Part shown: positions 45,096 through 57,621 of the stretch, one piece after another
How the letters are laid out: every line of letters starts with the position of its first letter
Position numbering within the stretch: position 1 is the first letter of the stretch
NCBI GenBank assembly: GCA_013423385.1
Contig: BLZA01000019.1
Location: forward strand, 434,001-498,000
Origin: Naganishia liquefaciens
Taxonomy: Eukaryota > Basidiomycota > Tremellomycetes > Filobasidiales > Filobasidiaceae
Reading direction: 5' to 3'
Length of the DNA stretch: 64,000 nt
The notes under the pieces: generated by a model
Told to the model about the DNA's origin: nothing
Seen by the model: only the letters and a program-made list of their open reading frames with translations
Database searches by the model: none
Position numbers and translations under genes: made by a program

Positions 45096-46136
45096 CTACC
45101 GCTCCTCCTCGTCCAAGCGAATCTTACCCTCATCGACTTGTAACGACGCTATCCATATCACCGAGAGCATCCTTAAGAGAAACGCGAGCCAGACGACTAC
45201 AACCGTCCCCAGGTTCTTCTGTACAAGTCCGCCAAGAAATGAACCCGATAACAGCGACAAAATATAGGCGATGCGGACCGTGCGATTCTTGCCTTGTTTG
45301 GCAAATGGTCTGGCGAAAAGATGTTCATCGAGCAGACAATCCGCATAGGGCGATGTCAACATCGCTGTAGGGATACCGGTGTCAGACGACTTGGCCTATC
45401 AACACATTGGGTTATCAGTGAATAGAGATTTTTCAGAAATTGGGCGACCGACCATTACGACTTGCACACCGGAGCCGGCTGCAAACAGGGCGATGATGAT
45501 AGTATCCCAACCAGGCTCAAGCTGTATGGGTTCCTTTCCGGCATGGAGCACGGTCAAAAGTATGCCAGGTACCAAGACAAACAGGGCTTGGGTTACCGCA
45601 GACACGAGCAACCACCATTTTTGTCGATGGGCGTTGTGGGTGAAACGAAGGCCCAACCGGGCAAATATGAAGCCGAAGAGGAGGAATCCGCCGAGGGATA
45701 CTGCTGCAAGACCGAGCTGACTTCGCGTGGGATGCAGACCGGCGAGAATGATGGTCAAAATGAGGGTATTTCTGCATCAAGGTCATGATCAGCGAAAGAA
45801 GCAAGCGGAAGAACGCTAATAACAGCCTCCTACCCCGTCTGATTCGAAGCGAAAATTCTATCGTGAAAATGAGCCAGAACTCTAGAGGCGAGGAGTCTTT
45901 AATGCTTACCGAAAGTTCCAATAGATTGTTGCATCAAGAAGACCGCATACGAAGCTGATCAATAGTAGCGGTCCTGTTAGATCATCCGACGAAACTTCCT
46001 CCCGCAGGCCTGCCAATCGGCTGCGCCGCAAGACATCTTGAGAAGCCAACTAGCTCAGCGAAAGAAGTGACAATTATGCCACGCTTGAACTTACTCTGCG
46101 GAAAAGGTTGCAGAATTGATCATCAATTCACCGTCA
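45096..46136 (-). CDS. DUF1275-like multi-pass membrane protein
   Basis: The start is unresolved, so the 5' limit is approximate. Exons reconstruct DILRRSRLAGL-like hydrophilic residues, DDLTGPLLLISFVCGLLDATIYWNF, a 24-nt exon giving RIFASNQTG, then NTLILTIILAGLHPTRSQLG, LAAVSLGGFLLFGFIFARLG, WWLLVSAVTQALFVLVPGILLTVL, WDTIIIALFAAGSGVQVVMV, AMLTSPYADCLLDE, and a last pair of segments (IAYILSLLSGSFLGGLV, TVVVVWLAFLLRMLSVIW). The F..SNQTGN motif followed by six to seven hydrophobic segments matches the DUF1275 (YoaK) family, whose function is unknown. The final junction uses a weak donor (G|GTCGCC). Confidence 0.75.
45834..45857 (-). other. 24-nt micro-exon of the DUF1275-like gene
   Basis: CACGATAG|24 nt|GTAGGA encodes IFASNQTG between shared Arg and Gly codons. 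This is the signature motif of the family, so the exon is needed for the core of the protein. Confidence 0.82.
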
Positions 46137-46708
46137 TCTTCAGGAAGAATGAGAACTGCTCACATTGGAGGCCATAGCCGCTGTGAATTCTTTAAGATCC
46201 TGCCCGGATGTAACCCAGATGCACCGTATCCTGGGGTCAGCGAGATTGAAACCCTTGCGTGTGTGGTATGTGCGTTGAAAGTCCCAGGTTGCGAAGGGTT
46301 CTTTGGCTCGTTAACGGTCTCCCAGCACCTCTCTCAATTCATGAATTCATGAAACATGCTGTATGAAGCGTGATCAAGTGAATTTCTTGAACCCATACCA
46401 ACGCTGCCCCGGTGCGTTGTACTATATCTGATAACCAGAACATCTCGCAAATAGCCATCGCCCTTGCAAACGTCATGCAACAACGGTTTCACATTTCTTT
46501 GCGGAATCAAATCACGATGTCATCACGTCTTCGATTCGCGTCTGACTTCTGAAACACCATGAACGGCTTCCCGCATAAGTTCAAGCTGTACTTGAACCGT
46601 TTTCCGAGGGGAAATTGAGATAGAGCGCTAAATGATGATCAAATAAACTGCACGGTCTGCAGCTATCCGTAATGCGCTTCTACAACGATTGATAGCATTC
46701 GTTCTTGT
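46137..46708. other. Intergenic between FIP1 stop and DUF1275-like 5' end
   Basis: About 570 bp, expected to contain the missing first exon and promoter of the DUF1275-like gene. The single short frame here has no coding character. Confidence 0.35.
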
Positions 46709-49700
46709 CTATCTCCTTCGCACCCGTGACCTGGAGCCTTCATCCCGGTCGGCAGAGGGACTCCTCGAGCGTTTTCGACCGCTTCTGGACGAGTTAGTCA
46801 GTATCTGAAGATTGGAGAACGCTGTATGAACTCACGTCTTGTCTTCTCCGCGGGAAGCCCTGCGCTGATCTTTCTTCGCGTCATCTTCCTCCTCTGGAGC
46901 AGATCCATCCCTATCGCTTCTTGACCGATGATGACGACTGCCTTGTCTTCTCTCCTTATCGCGTTCATCATCACGTCGACGTTCCCGGCTTCTCGAAGAC
47001 CGCCGTGACCCACGGGACTTTTCGTCCTTCCCGCTTCGGTCCTCTCGCGAGCTGCGGTGTCGGTCGGACCGCCCTTTATCGGTGGAGCTTTTGCCGTCAC
47101 GAAGCTGCGATGAACGACTGCCGGAATCACGTCCGTCCCGGGTACTTCGACGAGCCGCCGAAGATCTCGTCCGCTCGTCTGTACGTGCATCACTGTAGCC
47201 TCCATCGGATCCACGATCAGAATACCCGGCATCTGTCGGTGCTCTCTCGCGATCGGGCTCCTCCTGCTTGGCAGGCGAATTTTGCCGACTTTCACGCCTC
47301 GGCGAGACGCGCTTGCTACGTCGACCTTCGTCCTCGCTGTCGCTTGGCGTGCGTTCTCGAGTAAGCTCATGCCTTGAAGGCAGAGGCGCCCTCGTGGACA
47401 CAGCAGCAGAAGATTCCTTCTCAGAAGTTGCAGGCTTGGCGTCCGGCTCCCCCTCGCCGTAATCCAGTCCACTCTTTTGCTGTTCAGCGATGGCATCCCG
47501 ATGGCGACTTGCTTTCGGTCCTTTGGGTGCGTTGGGAATGATGCTTCGCGGACCTAGAGGCATGGCTAGCAAGGAACTGATTAGGGTGCCCGTAGCGCGT
47601 TTTACATTCACATACCGTTGGAGCCTCCGCGACCCCGAACAGCTAATGCTCCCCGTCCACGTCCACGGAAACCGCCTCGAATATTGTGATGACCCGGTCC
47701 TATGGGCACATTCTGTTGCATGCCCATTCCTGCACGGCCATTCGATCCGTCGCCCATACCCATTATTCCTGGAACGGGAGATCCGTTGCCAAAGTTAGCC
47801 ATATCTGAAAACGATCGTCAGCACGGATGAACCAGACGCAGCAAATCACGCACTCTGGGCCATAGCCATATTTTGGAATCCGCTCATGTCCTGCATGCCC
47901 ATCCCGAACATGTTCATCATCGTTTGCATGTCTGGCATACCTGGCATTCCGCCCATTGCCATCATAGCATTCATGTCGGGCATGCCGCCCGCGGCGATGG
48001 CTTGATTTCCTTCCTCGGTCTTCTCTGCAGATGCTTGGTCATTGTTAGTGATGGTTTCCGTGTTGCCAGCGCCCATCATTTGCTGCTGCATCAGCATCAT
48101 CTGCTGCTGCATTTGTTCTGGATTCATGGGGAAGCCCATCTGCAGCATCGAGTTTATGGCGTCGTTTGATGGTGCTGCTTGTTGGTCCGGCGTCTCCTCT
48201 CCTTCTTCCTTATTCGCTACGGCGGCGTTGCTAGATGCATCGACGCTGGGCATTTCGCCGGACATTCCATTGGCGAATCCCGCCTGAACAGGCATCTTTG
48301 GCATGGGTAGATGCAGCAGTGACGCAGCTTCCATCGAAAGAGGCTGATCCATCGGTATTTGTTTCTATTAGAATTTCAGCAGTCAGTAAGAATGATACAG
48401 ACAGATGCTTGAGCCTTACCATCGCCTCTACTCCATTGACCATTTCTTTGCGATATTCACAATACCGCTTCCATGTAAACTCGTCAAACCCATAATTGAA
48501 CCATCGGCTGATATCACTTCCTCTTGCTCTCCATGGTTGGCCGCTGGCATTCATGACCTTCATGTCATATTCATAAATCGATTCGGCATCACGGGTCGTC
48601 GGGGGCTCGAGAGTAAAGGCGTATGGATTGGGCGGCACGGGTTGCGATTTCGGAGCATGCGGCGCGGGCAATTCGGAAGGCGGCAAGACCCGAGCTGTCT
48701 CGCCGGTCAAGTGAGAAGCGGCTTCCGCTGCTGTCGCTGCAGCTTGAACTTCCGCCGAATGCGAAGGATCATTGGCAATGGAGGAGACATCCTGTGGCGG
48801 CTCTCCGTCAACTGGTTGGGGTTCGGCTAATAGCGGATTGCCTTGAGGTGTACCATCTGTGGGATCAGAGGCATCCGGCAAAGCCCCTGGAGCAGCAACA
48901 GAGGTATTCGGCGTCGCGGAGATCCTTGTATCTGGTGTCCTTTTCAGCAAAGCTGTGTGCGATGCGCGTCGCATAGACCTACTCTTTGGTGTAATTGCAG
49001 ATGCAGCCATACCTGCCAATGCCGCAGCATTCATTCCAAATCCAGATACCACGATATTCGGGGCAGGATTTGAGCCGGAAGTGGACGCAGCGATGTTTCT
49101 GGGGTGGATGGCGCATAAGAGCCAGCGGCGCGTTTGCCTTGTTTTTTATGCTTACCGGAAGTCCATACTCCGCTGTGGCGCAGCAACCACGATATCCAAG
49201 CCATCATCATCCTCGTCCTCTTCCGTATCTCCCTCTTCGTCATCTTCCATTTCCTCCCCTTCCGCTTTGGCATCTCCGGTCTCTCCAGCATTGCTGCCAT
49301 CGGCGGCATGCTTGACGTCGGGTATATCGTTCATATCGTCACCGTACGGATTGTCATCATCGTCATTACTGGCCTTTGCAGCTCCTGTTCCGTTCCCGAA
49401 TTCTCCGGGGACCAGATGACTTGTGGTGCTGTGAGATGTAGATGATCAGCATCTGTGAGGGTGATGATTCGTTTAATTGCTCACGAGTCATCTACGTCAT
49501 CCGTCACGGCCAAAACGACAGCGAAAGAAACAAAGATGATCAGCATCCTCTGTCAGCGATAATTCCGAACGTCAGGAGATGCGCAACTTACACTGAGCGT
49601 TCTGCTTGGCTTCTTCCGTCTTTACCACATCGTTCACAGCACCACCTGGACCCGCGGAAGGTTTGGTATCGATCGATTCCGAGTCTCCGTACAAGAACAC

Positions 49701-49721
49701 ATCTTCGTCGTCGATATCCAT
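46709..49721 (-). CDS. FIP1: Pre-mRNA polyadenylation factor Fip1
   Basis: Subunit of the cleavage and polyadenylation factor that tethers poly(A) polymerase. The start gives MDIDDEDVFLYGDSESID and an acidic N-region (EEMEDDEEGDTEEDEDDD). The Fip1 core motif is clear: YEYDMKVMNASGQPWRARG then DISRWFNYGFDEFTWKRY. After it come a Met/Gln-rich region (PNPEQMQQQMML-type repeats, GGMPGMPDMQ), an RGG-like patch (GGFRGRGRGAL), and a C-terminal RS/RE/RD-rich tail of about 150 residues ending SRSRVRRR. The last 22 residues come from a separate small exon joined at GEDKT|SGRKRSRS. The arginine-rich tail is like animal FIP1L1 and absent in budding yeast Fip1. It diverges from AsnRS with 255 bp between starts. 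Confidence 0.93.
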
Positions 49722-49976
49722 CTTGCTATGTCTGGGCAAGGGATGAGGTGATCGGATTGAGAAATCCACGATAGCAAGCATACAAGAAAACTCGCTCGAG
49801 ACGGTCTGAAACCTGACCTCCCGTCGTCTACCGCTTACCTAAGCCCGCGCTTGAGATTTCCGCGCGCTTATTCCGGTTGACTGTGTTTCCATCCCTCGAT
49901 GCTGTCAAGGAGCATGTCCACGAGGCTGAGGTTTTTGTCGAGCAAAGACCGTCGTCCCATCCGGATCTAACATTAT
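49722..49976. promoter_or_regulatory. Bidirectional promoter FIP1 / AsnRS
   Basis: 255 bp between divergent start codons of two housekeeping genes. No TATA box is seen. Confidence 0.45.
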
Positions 49977-52193
49977 GGCCACCGAACAACCCACCTTGCT
50001 CGATCAAACCAAACAGACGGTGGCTGAGCTTTCCACCAAGGTCGCCGACACCTTGAACCTTGGAGGAGCTGCCGCTTCGACAAAGTCAAAGGATGCCCCG
50101 ACTGGAGGTGAGCGTGCTCCTCGTCAGTGATCAACAGACGCTGATAGCCTTCCTCAGAGCCAATCTATGTCGACGAAAAGGCTGGATCTGATGAGACCGG
50201 GAACGGATCGTCCACGGCTCCTTTCCTGACACCCTTCCACGCTCTTCTTACCACCTTCCCCTCTGCCGAGGCCGCCATTGACCGACCAATCTTTACGCGT
50301 AAAGCTGACTCGACGGAAGTGAACGAATGGCAACCGATTTCCGGGGCCGGCATGAAAAAGGCCAAGAAACTCCTAGATGCTCACTGGAAAAAGGTCAAGA
50401 AGGCGGAAGAGGGTCGTGAAGCCGCGGAACGTGAAGCTAAGGAAAAGGCAGAAAGGGAGCAAAAGAGGCGCGAGGAAGCTTCCAAAATTGTGCTGGTCGA
50501 GGACGAGTCCAAACCGCGAGCGCAAAAAGTCAAGATTGGCGCACTGGAACCTCATCGAGGATCTCGAGTCCGAGTGTTCGGTTGGGTCCACCGACTGCGT
50601 GTGCAGAGTCAGATGACGTTTATAACCCTCCGGGACGGTACCGGATACCTGCAACTTGTCTTGACTGGTGATCTCGTCAAGACCCTCGATGCCTTTGACC
50701 TTGTCACTGAATGCACAATCGAAGTCACCGGTGAACTCAAGCAGGTGCCAGAGGGCAAGACTGCGCCCGGTGGACACGAATTGGTGGCCGACTGGTGGAG
50801 AATGGTAGGAAAGGCACCGACCGGAGTTGATGCGTATGCCAGTCTGTTCAATGAGGTGAGCTCCCGACACAGGACATCCTTCGCGAAAATGTTCGTTGAG
50901 TACCCCTTTTCCAGAAATCCGACCTTTCCGTCCGTCAAAACTTGCGACATCTCGATCTCCGAGCCGAAACCCCGGCCGCCATCATGAAAGTTCGAGCCGC
51001 CGTCCTGACGGCTTTCCGAGCCGTTTACGCAAAGCACACCGTGATGGAAGTTACTCCTCCCTGTATCGTGCAAACATCCGTCGAAGGCGGTTCGAGTCTG
51101 TTCAAGTTTGACTACTACGGCCAGGAGGCTTACCTGACGCAGAGCAGTCAGCTGTATCTCGAAACGTGTCTGCCCAGTCTGGGTGACGTTTTCTGTGTCC
51201 AAGAGTCTTTCCGAGCTGAAAACTCGCATACCCGTCGGTAGGTCCCTGGATCTCTCAAGCACTTCAAACTTCTGATTCGGGATTACAGACACCTGGCGGA
51301 ATACACACATTTGGAGGCCGAGCTGGCTTTCATCGACTTCAAAGACCTGATGGACCACATTGAGACCATGGTAAGTAGCTTGTTTGCTCCTCTGCCTTCA
51401 TGCGCTGATAACTTCTCAGATCTGTGAAGTTGTCGACATGGTTCTCGCCGATCCCATCGCCGGCAAGCTTATTCAGGAACTCAACCCTGGTTTTAAGGCT
51501 CCTGCTCGACCATTCAAGCGTCTCGACTACAAGGATGCCATCGCCTTTCTCAACGAACACAACATTCTCTTCCAGGATGATGATCCCAACGTCGCACCAC
51601 GTCATCACCAGATCGGTGACGATATCGCTGAAGCTGCCGAACGAAAGATGACCGATATGTTGAATGTTCCAATTTTCCTTATGAACTTCCCGAAACATTT
51701 GAAGAGTTTCTACATGAAGAAGATTCAGGGTGACGAGGACTTTACCGAGAGTGTCGATGTCTTGATGCCCAATGTTGGCGAGATTGTTGGTGCGTTCGAT
51801 GTGCTTCGGAACCGATCTTGGTGCCATGCTCATCTCACCTCATAGGTGGATCCATGCGTATCTCGGACATTGCGGAGTTGATGGAGGGATACAAGCGAGA
51901 AGGTATTCCGGCCGAACCTTACTACTGGTAGGTCACGTTTGGGCAAGGGACGCTCGGGCTCTTGACTGATGGATCTGTCTGCAGGTTCACTGACCAGCGA
52001 AAGTACGGTACCTCGGAACACGGAGGTTACGGCCTAGGTGTTGAGGTATGCTTTGTGAATTCTTCTACTTCCGTCATTCTGTATCTGATTACTTTCATGC
52101 TTCCGTTAGCGTTTCCTGGCATGGTTGACCAACCGATGGACCGTTCGAGAATGCCAGTTGTACGGTCGATGGCCCGGACACGCTGCCCCTTAG
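49977..52193 (+). CDS. DED81: Asparaginyl-tRNA synthetase, cytosolic
   Basis: Charges tRNA-Asn with asparagine. Starts MATEQPTLLDQTKQTV. A Lys/Glu-rich helical extension (KKAKKLLDAHWKKVKKAEEG..) typical of eukaryotic AsnRS precedes the OB-fold anticodon-binding domain (VRVFGWVHRLRVQSQMTFITLRDG). The class II core has the AsnRS-type QSSQLYLE, motif 2 FRAENSHTRRHLAEYTHLEAE and motif 3 GGYGLGVERFLAWL, ending LYGRWPGHAAP. Seven short introns interrupt the second half. The product length of about 610 residues is as expected. It lies head to head with FIP1. Confidence 0.95.
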
Positions 52194-52921
52194 ACGCGGT
52201 GGAGACTTTAGGATAGGATGGTTCAGCAGGTTACCGGAAGGGCATCGTGTAGGAGCCAGTCCAACGAGAATGCATAGACATCCGCCATCGTCGCAAAGGT
52301 GTTCCCTGGTCTCTCGCAGCAATAGAGATGAGTCCGGCCTTGCCCGACAAGTAGACGTTGCAGTGAAAGGATCGTTGCTTAAGCTGCAGCCATTCGACAC
52401 CGTTCCATACGTTGAATCTCATTCATCAGCTTCCCTATGCTTCCCCACAACCTGGACGAAAGCGGATTTGTTGCACACGCACGAACGTGTGACTAACGAA
52501 GTCATCTGTCATGCGTAATTGCATGGTGCTGTGCAAGCGTCATGAAATGGAGTGCCATGGCAGCCGGCAGGCAGCACATGGTGAGTAATAGCTTGACGGA
52601 CCTTTGCGATTGCGCAGTCGCGTCACGTTCCCCTTTAGCTGTTTCCCCTCGGGGAGAAGCAGACCGAGGCCAGAAGCCAGAGGATGATGCCATCTCGCGC
52701 GGCAGGAGGTCAGCAGCAGCTTCCGTCGGAAGAAAGCACGATGACTCATTATTACCCCAGAATCACGTGCGCCCTCCATTCACTTATTCCTGCGCGGGGT
52801 GCCGATCCCATGATCTCATCGGACACCCCGTCAGCCTTTGCCACAGTATATAGCATCCAGCCGCTGGAGCGAACATGTAGAAATCGCTTGTCTTGCTCAA
52901 GGATTATTGCATCCTTTCGAC
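52194..52921. other. Intergenic AsnRS to FAS1 gene
   Basis: 728 bp. A TATATA at 52847-52852, 70 bp before the FAS1 start, is a likely core promoter. No gene is recognised. Confidence 0.4.
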
Positions 52922-54634
52922 ATGAAGTTCACCGCCGTCTCTTCACTCCTGCTACTGCCCTTGACGGCCCAAGCCCTGCCCACCTTCTCTTGGGGCAAGC
53001 AAGCCAAGGACATTCCCGAGCTATCCCTCGCGGAATGGGAATCCATTCATAATCCCGTCAGCGGTGCCGCCGCGTACGCCTACTCCAAGGCTGCTGAATG
53101 GGTCGGCAACACCGAGGCGGAAGACTCCGAGTTGACTGTCTGGCAGCTGCTCAACAAGGACCCGGAGAGGTATTCAAAGATCACCAAGTTGATTGGGCTT
53201 ATCCCCCCTGCCAAGGCCGTCCTCGACGACCGAGCCGGATCCCTGACGTTTTTCGCTCCCGAGAATGATGGTATTCCCGAGCCTCACCATCCCCACGACG
53301 GTCACGGCGGTCACCATGGAGGCCACCACGACCATGATGACGAGGACGAGGACGAGGATGCCGCCATCGAGAACTTGGCTGCGAATCCGTCGATTGCCAA
53401 CCTATACCAACACCATATCAAGACTGGCGATGGACACCACCACCATGACGATGATGAGAAGAAACGACACCGAAAGGAAGCCTTCAAGTTCATCTTGTCG
53501 CAGGTTCTGGCATACCACACCCTCGACAGCCCCAAGTCGGCGGTCGATCTGGCCAACAACAACACTGTTGCGTGAGCATTCCAGTTGTCTTTGTCTTGCA
53601 TTCGAACGTTTGCTAACACAAGAGTCAGAACCTCGCTCGTACCCCACTTTGGCGCCAATGACGGTCAACACCTGAGACTTCGTGTTGAGAAGCAAGTCGT
53701 TCCTCCTTGTGGGTATCTTTGCTTACTACCAAACTGCCAGAATACTGATATTCTCTCAGCTTTGAAACTCAACTTCTATTCGACCGTAACCAAGCCCGAC
53801 GTCAAGGCCAAGAATGGATACCTTCACGCCGTCTCCAAGCCATTGCTCCCGCCTCCTTCGATTCTTGACGCCGCTTTCCTCTTCCCCAGCAAGTTCTCTA
53901 CATTCACCAGTGCCATTCAAAAGGTTGGCGGCGAAGGTGCCATTGGCTACGAGTTCTCTAGGAGTGAAAGCGAAAAGGCCAAACACCCCGTCTTCGTCGG
54001 ATCCCCGGCCGTCACCGCCTTTGTTCCCACCAACGAAGCATTCGGCAAGCTCCCCGAGAAGCTCATCTTCTTCTTGTTCTCGCCTTTCGGAGAACAGGCC
54101 TTGCGAGCCGTGTTGCAGTACCACATCTTGCCTCACCACATCGTTTTCAGCGAGCACCTGCACAAGGTCTCCGGTGATCACAAAAAGCGTGGATGGATCG
54201 TCGACGAGGTCAAGACCATGATGGACAACGACCCTTCGTTCCACGTCGAATTCAAGTTGCCCACACTTTTCAACAAGACCGAAGTCGACATTGTTGTCGA
54301 TAAGAGCCGAGTTGTTCCTGTTCCTGGTATGTTGATGTCGCCGTTGCCCATCGCTCTATTTGACATCTCTTTCCTTAGGCGCAGTCAAGACTACCGTCAC
54401 GGTCAACGGTGTCGAGGCTTCCACCATCGACGTTCCCGCTCTGAACGGTGCTACCCACGTCATCCCGGAAGTCCTCAAGCCCCCTCATCATCACCATGAC
54501 AAGCACACTGGCGATTTGGTCGAATCGCGATGGGAGAACTGGGAAGAGTAGGTGGTCTGTTTGCATCGATACCGGTGCAATGCTGACGAATCTTCCTTTC
54601 ACAGCTGGCTCGTAGAGTGGGCGGAGTCTTCGTA
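52922..54634 (+). CDS. Secreted fasciclin (FAS1) protein, His-rich
   Basis: The signal peptide MKFTAVSSLLLLPLTAQA is clear. The first FAS1-like region has TVWQLLNKDPERYSKITKLI, LTFFAPEND, and AYHTLDSPKS. It carries two His/Asp inserts (PHHPHDGHGGHHGGHHDHDD.. and GDGHHHHDDDEKKRH). A second FAS1 domain has FTSAIQKVGGEG, VTAFVPTNEAFGKLP, and VLQYHILPHHIVFSE. The end has another His run (PPHHHHDKHTGD) and no hydrophobic GPI tail. FAS1 proteins act in adhesion and wall organisation. The His/Asp clusters suggest binding of Zn, Ni or Cu, which is inference. Four exons give about 510 residues. Confidence 0.88.
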
Positions 54635-55542
54635 AAAGACAACTTGCGTCTTCTTACGCCACTGTATCCTTCCGATCGTGGACTTTCGGCCATCAAATCT
54701 GAATCTGTATCGCAATGAATAAGCAAGAGCCAAAGAATGCAAACCGTTCCGGCATTTAGCCATTGTATGAAATGTTAAGATAGTATCATATGCCATCAAA
54801 TATCTGGTAACGGTTGGAGTCCTGCGGCACTTTCGTGTATATGCAAGTGCACTCGCTCTTGAATGCCTCGTTCGGCAGACCCCCGCCAATATTCTTGGCA
54901 GCGTAATACGTATACGAGCGAGCGAGCGAGCGATCTTGAATGCGAGGTCGACGAAAGACAGATTCCACGCTTCTTTCAGTTGGGACTCGGACGTGGTTCA
55001 GAGAGTCGAAATTGGCTGTGGAACGCAAGAGACTGGAAGCTGCCTCTGGAAAGCGGAAGGACCAAATTACAAATGTACAGGCAAGCAGGTCAAGCAAGTG
55101 AGCAAACCGAAATCGCTGACGGCGATATGCGACGCGCTTAGCGCCTGGAATCTGAAACACGAGCGATATCACGACAGCGCAAGCACGAAATCAGGGCTCA
55201 GCTCCCGGATCCGCAATAGCGTGATGCAATGCCTGACTACGCTCCGGTTTACCATATTGGAGATCCCTTACCACTATCGAGTGCATTCGCCATCGGAAGT
55301 CCTGGAACCAGGCCCAATGTCTGCTTTACGACAAAATGCTGCGGCTCGAGACGGGTCGATAACGACGCCCATTTCAACACATCTATAAAGCTGTCGGCAT
55401 TGCCGTCACCCATCCTCACCAGTCAGGAAGACTCCAAGCATAAATCAAAATCCATTCGGCCTCAACTATCGAGCCATTTGCAGCTACAGACACTCATATC
55501 GCGGATCAGAAACTCAAGAAATTACAACGACTTCTCGTCAAG
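54635..55542. other. Intergenic FAS1 to TauD-like gene
   Basis: 908 bp without a supported gene. It contains a short GAGC tandem (about 54916-54933). Confidence 0.4.
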
Positions 55543-57075
55543 ATGCCTATCGCCCTACCGAAACAACTCACAGCCGGACAGCTCGAGCCTTTGCCAGAAC
55601 TCATTGCGCCATATGAGGAATTCCCCCGAAAAATTGCTGGACCAACCGTGTGGGTCGCGGACGAGTTTCGGGAGAAGCCAGACCTCTGGCAACGAACGTG
55701 GACACCCGACTTGATCGCTCAGCTCGAACGGGCTTTTGACGCTTTCAAGGCAAGCGGCAAGACTCTGCCGGAAATCAACAAAGTGGGCTCTCTTCAGCAA
55801 GTCTGAGCTTGAATAGAGGCTAACGCCGAGCCTCGCAGGACAACTTCCCGCTCCCAGCAGAGGTGACCGACTTCCTGTTGTCGATCCGAGAAGAAATCGT
55901 CAACGGTCAAGGTTTCATTCTAATCCAAGGTCTTCCCGTAACCGAATGGCCAGTTTTCAAGTCCGCCGCCATCTACCTCGCAATCGGAACAATCTTTGGA
56001 GTAACTCTCTCACAAAACGGCAAGGGCCATATTCTGGGCCATGTCAAGGTATAGTACATGCTCGACTGCAATCGTTCGTTCAATTCACGTTTCTTCATCC
56101 TTTTCTCAGGACCTCGGCAACGATCCTACCCAAATCCACAAAGTACGAATCTACTCGTAAGTAATCGCTATGCAGACGATCAGACATCTCGGCGCGCTGA
56201 GATTACGGAACCAACCAGAACGTCGGCTCGGCAGTACTTCCACACCGACGCAGCAGATATTGTCGGTTTGCTGTGTTTGCACAAAGCCATGGAGGGCGGA
56301 GAAAGCGACGTTGTTTCCGCGCATCATCTGTGGAACACGTTGCAAGCCGAACGACCCGATGTCGCAGAATTGCTGACCAAGCCCAATTGGTACTTTGATC
56401 GGAAAGGTGAGGTCAGTGAGGGACAGAAGCCTTGGGTCCAGAAGGCAGTGAGTACAATATGGTCTACCGAAGGCATGTGATCTAATTCGCATCGCAGGTG
56501 TTTTATTTCCACGATGGAAGGTAAGAAAACATGGCGGTGGACAAGGTCAAACCTAATTTTACTCATGGATCAGGGTCATCTCCCATTTTGACCCCTACTT
56601 CGTAAAATCAAGTATGTCTAACGCGGTATGCCCCTAGAATGCACCATCTGACAATCGTTCTGGGTTGCCTTGTAGTTTCTCGACATGTGGAAGCGGGCTT
56701 GATTCCCGGACACAGCCCAGAGCAACTCGAGGCTATTGAAGTTCTCGAACGGACTGCTCAACGGCTATCCCTTCATATGGTTTTGAAAGTAGGAGACATA
56801 CAATTTGTGGCAGACAGTAAGCAAGGCGCGCTCCGATTGTGGGTCATAGAAAGCCAACTTGCCTTTGTGATTCATTAGCGCACGTCCTGCATGCTCGGAC
56901 CGCCTACAAAGATTACGCTCCGCCCGCTCCTCGGCGACACCTCTTACGACTATGGCTCGCAACGCCAGAGAGCCAAGGAGGCTGGAAACGACCATTCCCG
57001 GACAGCGGTTACCTTAAGCGTGGGGGTATTCAGGTGAACGATCAGGCGGAGACTTGTCCTTTAGATGGCGAATAA
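55543..57075 (+). CDS. TauD/TfdA-like Fe(II)/2-oxoglutarate dioxygenase
   Basis: Probable non-haem iron oxygenase. Starts MPIALPKQLTAGQLEPL. The conserved N-region reads IAGPTVWVADEF, DFLLSIREEIVNGQGFILIQGLP and GTIFGVTLSQNGKGHILGHVKDLGNDPTQIHKVRIYS. The iron ligands are visible as HTD in YFHTDAADIVGLLCL, and a distal His in HVLHARTAYKDY. The 2-oxoglutarate Arg is in RRHLLRLWLA. The product ends NDQAETCPLDGE. Seven or more exons; the small exons around 56515-56640 are not fully resolved. This is the fungal clavaminate-synthase-like group, whose natural substrate is unknown. It is not clustered with other metabolic genes. Confidence 0.87.
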
Positions 57076-57576
57076 GAACGCACTACAACAAAGATGTATT
57101 CAATAGTCCATAGTGCACAGGAGGAGCTGTACCGTTGTAGAAAGCGGCATGGTCTTGCAAAGCAGAAGTGATTCTTACATCAATTTCAGATTCATAAAAG
57201 CGTTGCGTGTGACCGCCATAGACTCCAAAATACTTCATACACCTACAAACGAAGGAGAGCTTGACAAAGCAATGTGTGTGCCTTTTTATGGTGATTCCGA
57301 CACAGAACGCACGGTCGTGCGAAGAAGGAGCCACCTCAAACAAGTACTTTCTCACTCTATCTCTCCCGGTTTGACCAGTCCGTCCCCGCCGGCGAACCAG
57401 TTGGACGAACGAGCAGAGGCATTGCTGCCTCTGCGCTGACGACCTGGATCCATCGTGAGTTATTGACAACGAATTCCAGAACGCCATAGTCGAGATCGGA
57501 AGAGAAGATACGAATGAGGACACAAGGTCAATCATCGCAGGCGGACGAACACGGAGCTTTGTGAACATACTGGACG

Positions 57577-57621
<45 letters not shown>

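Noticed and set aside
46832-47500. Overlapping alternative-frame ORF of 232 codons within the FIP1 tail
   Set aside because: The frame encoding the RS-rich tail joins in phase to the other FIP1 exons. The second frame does not.
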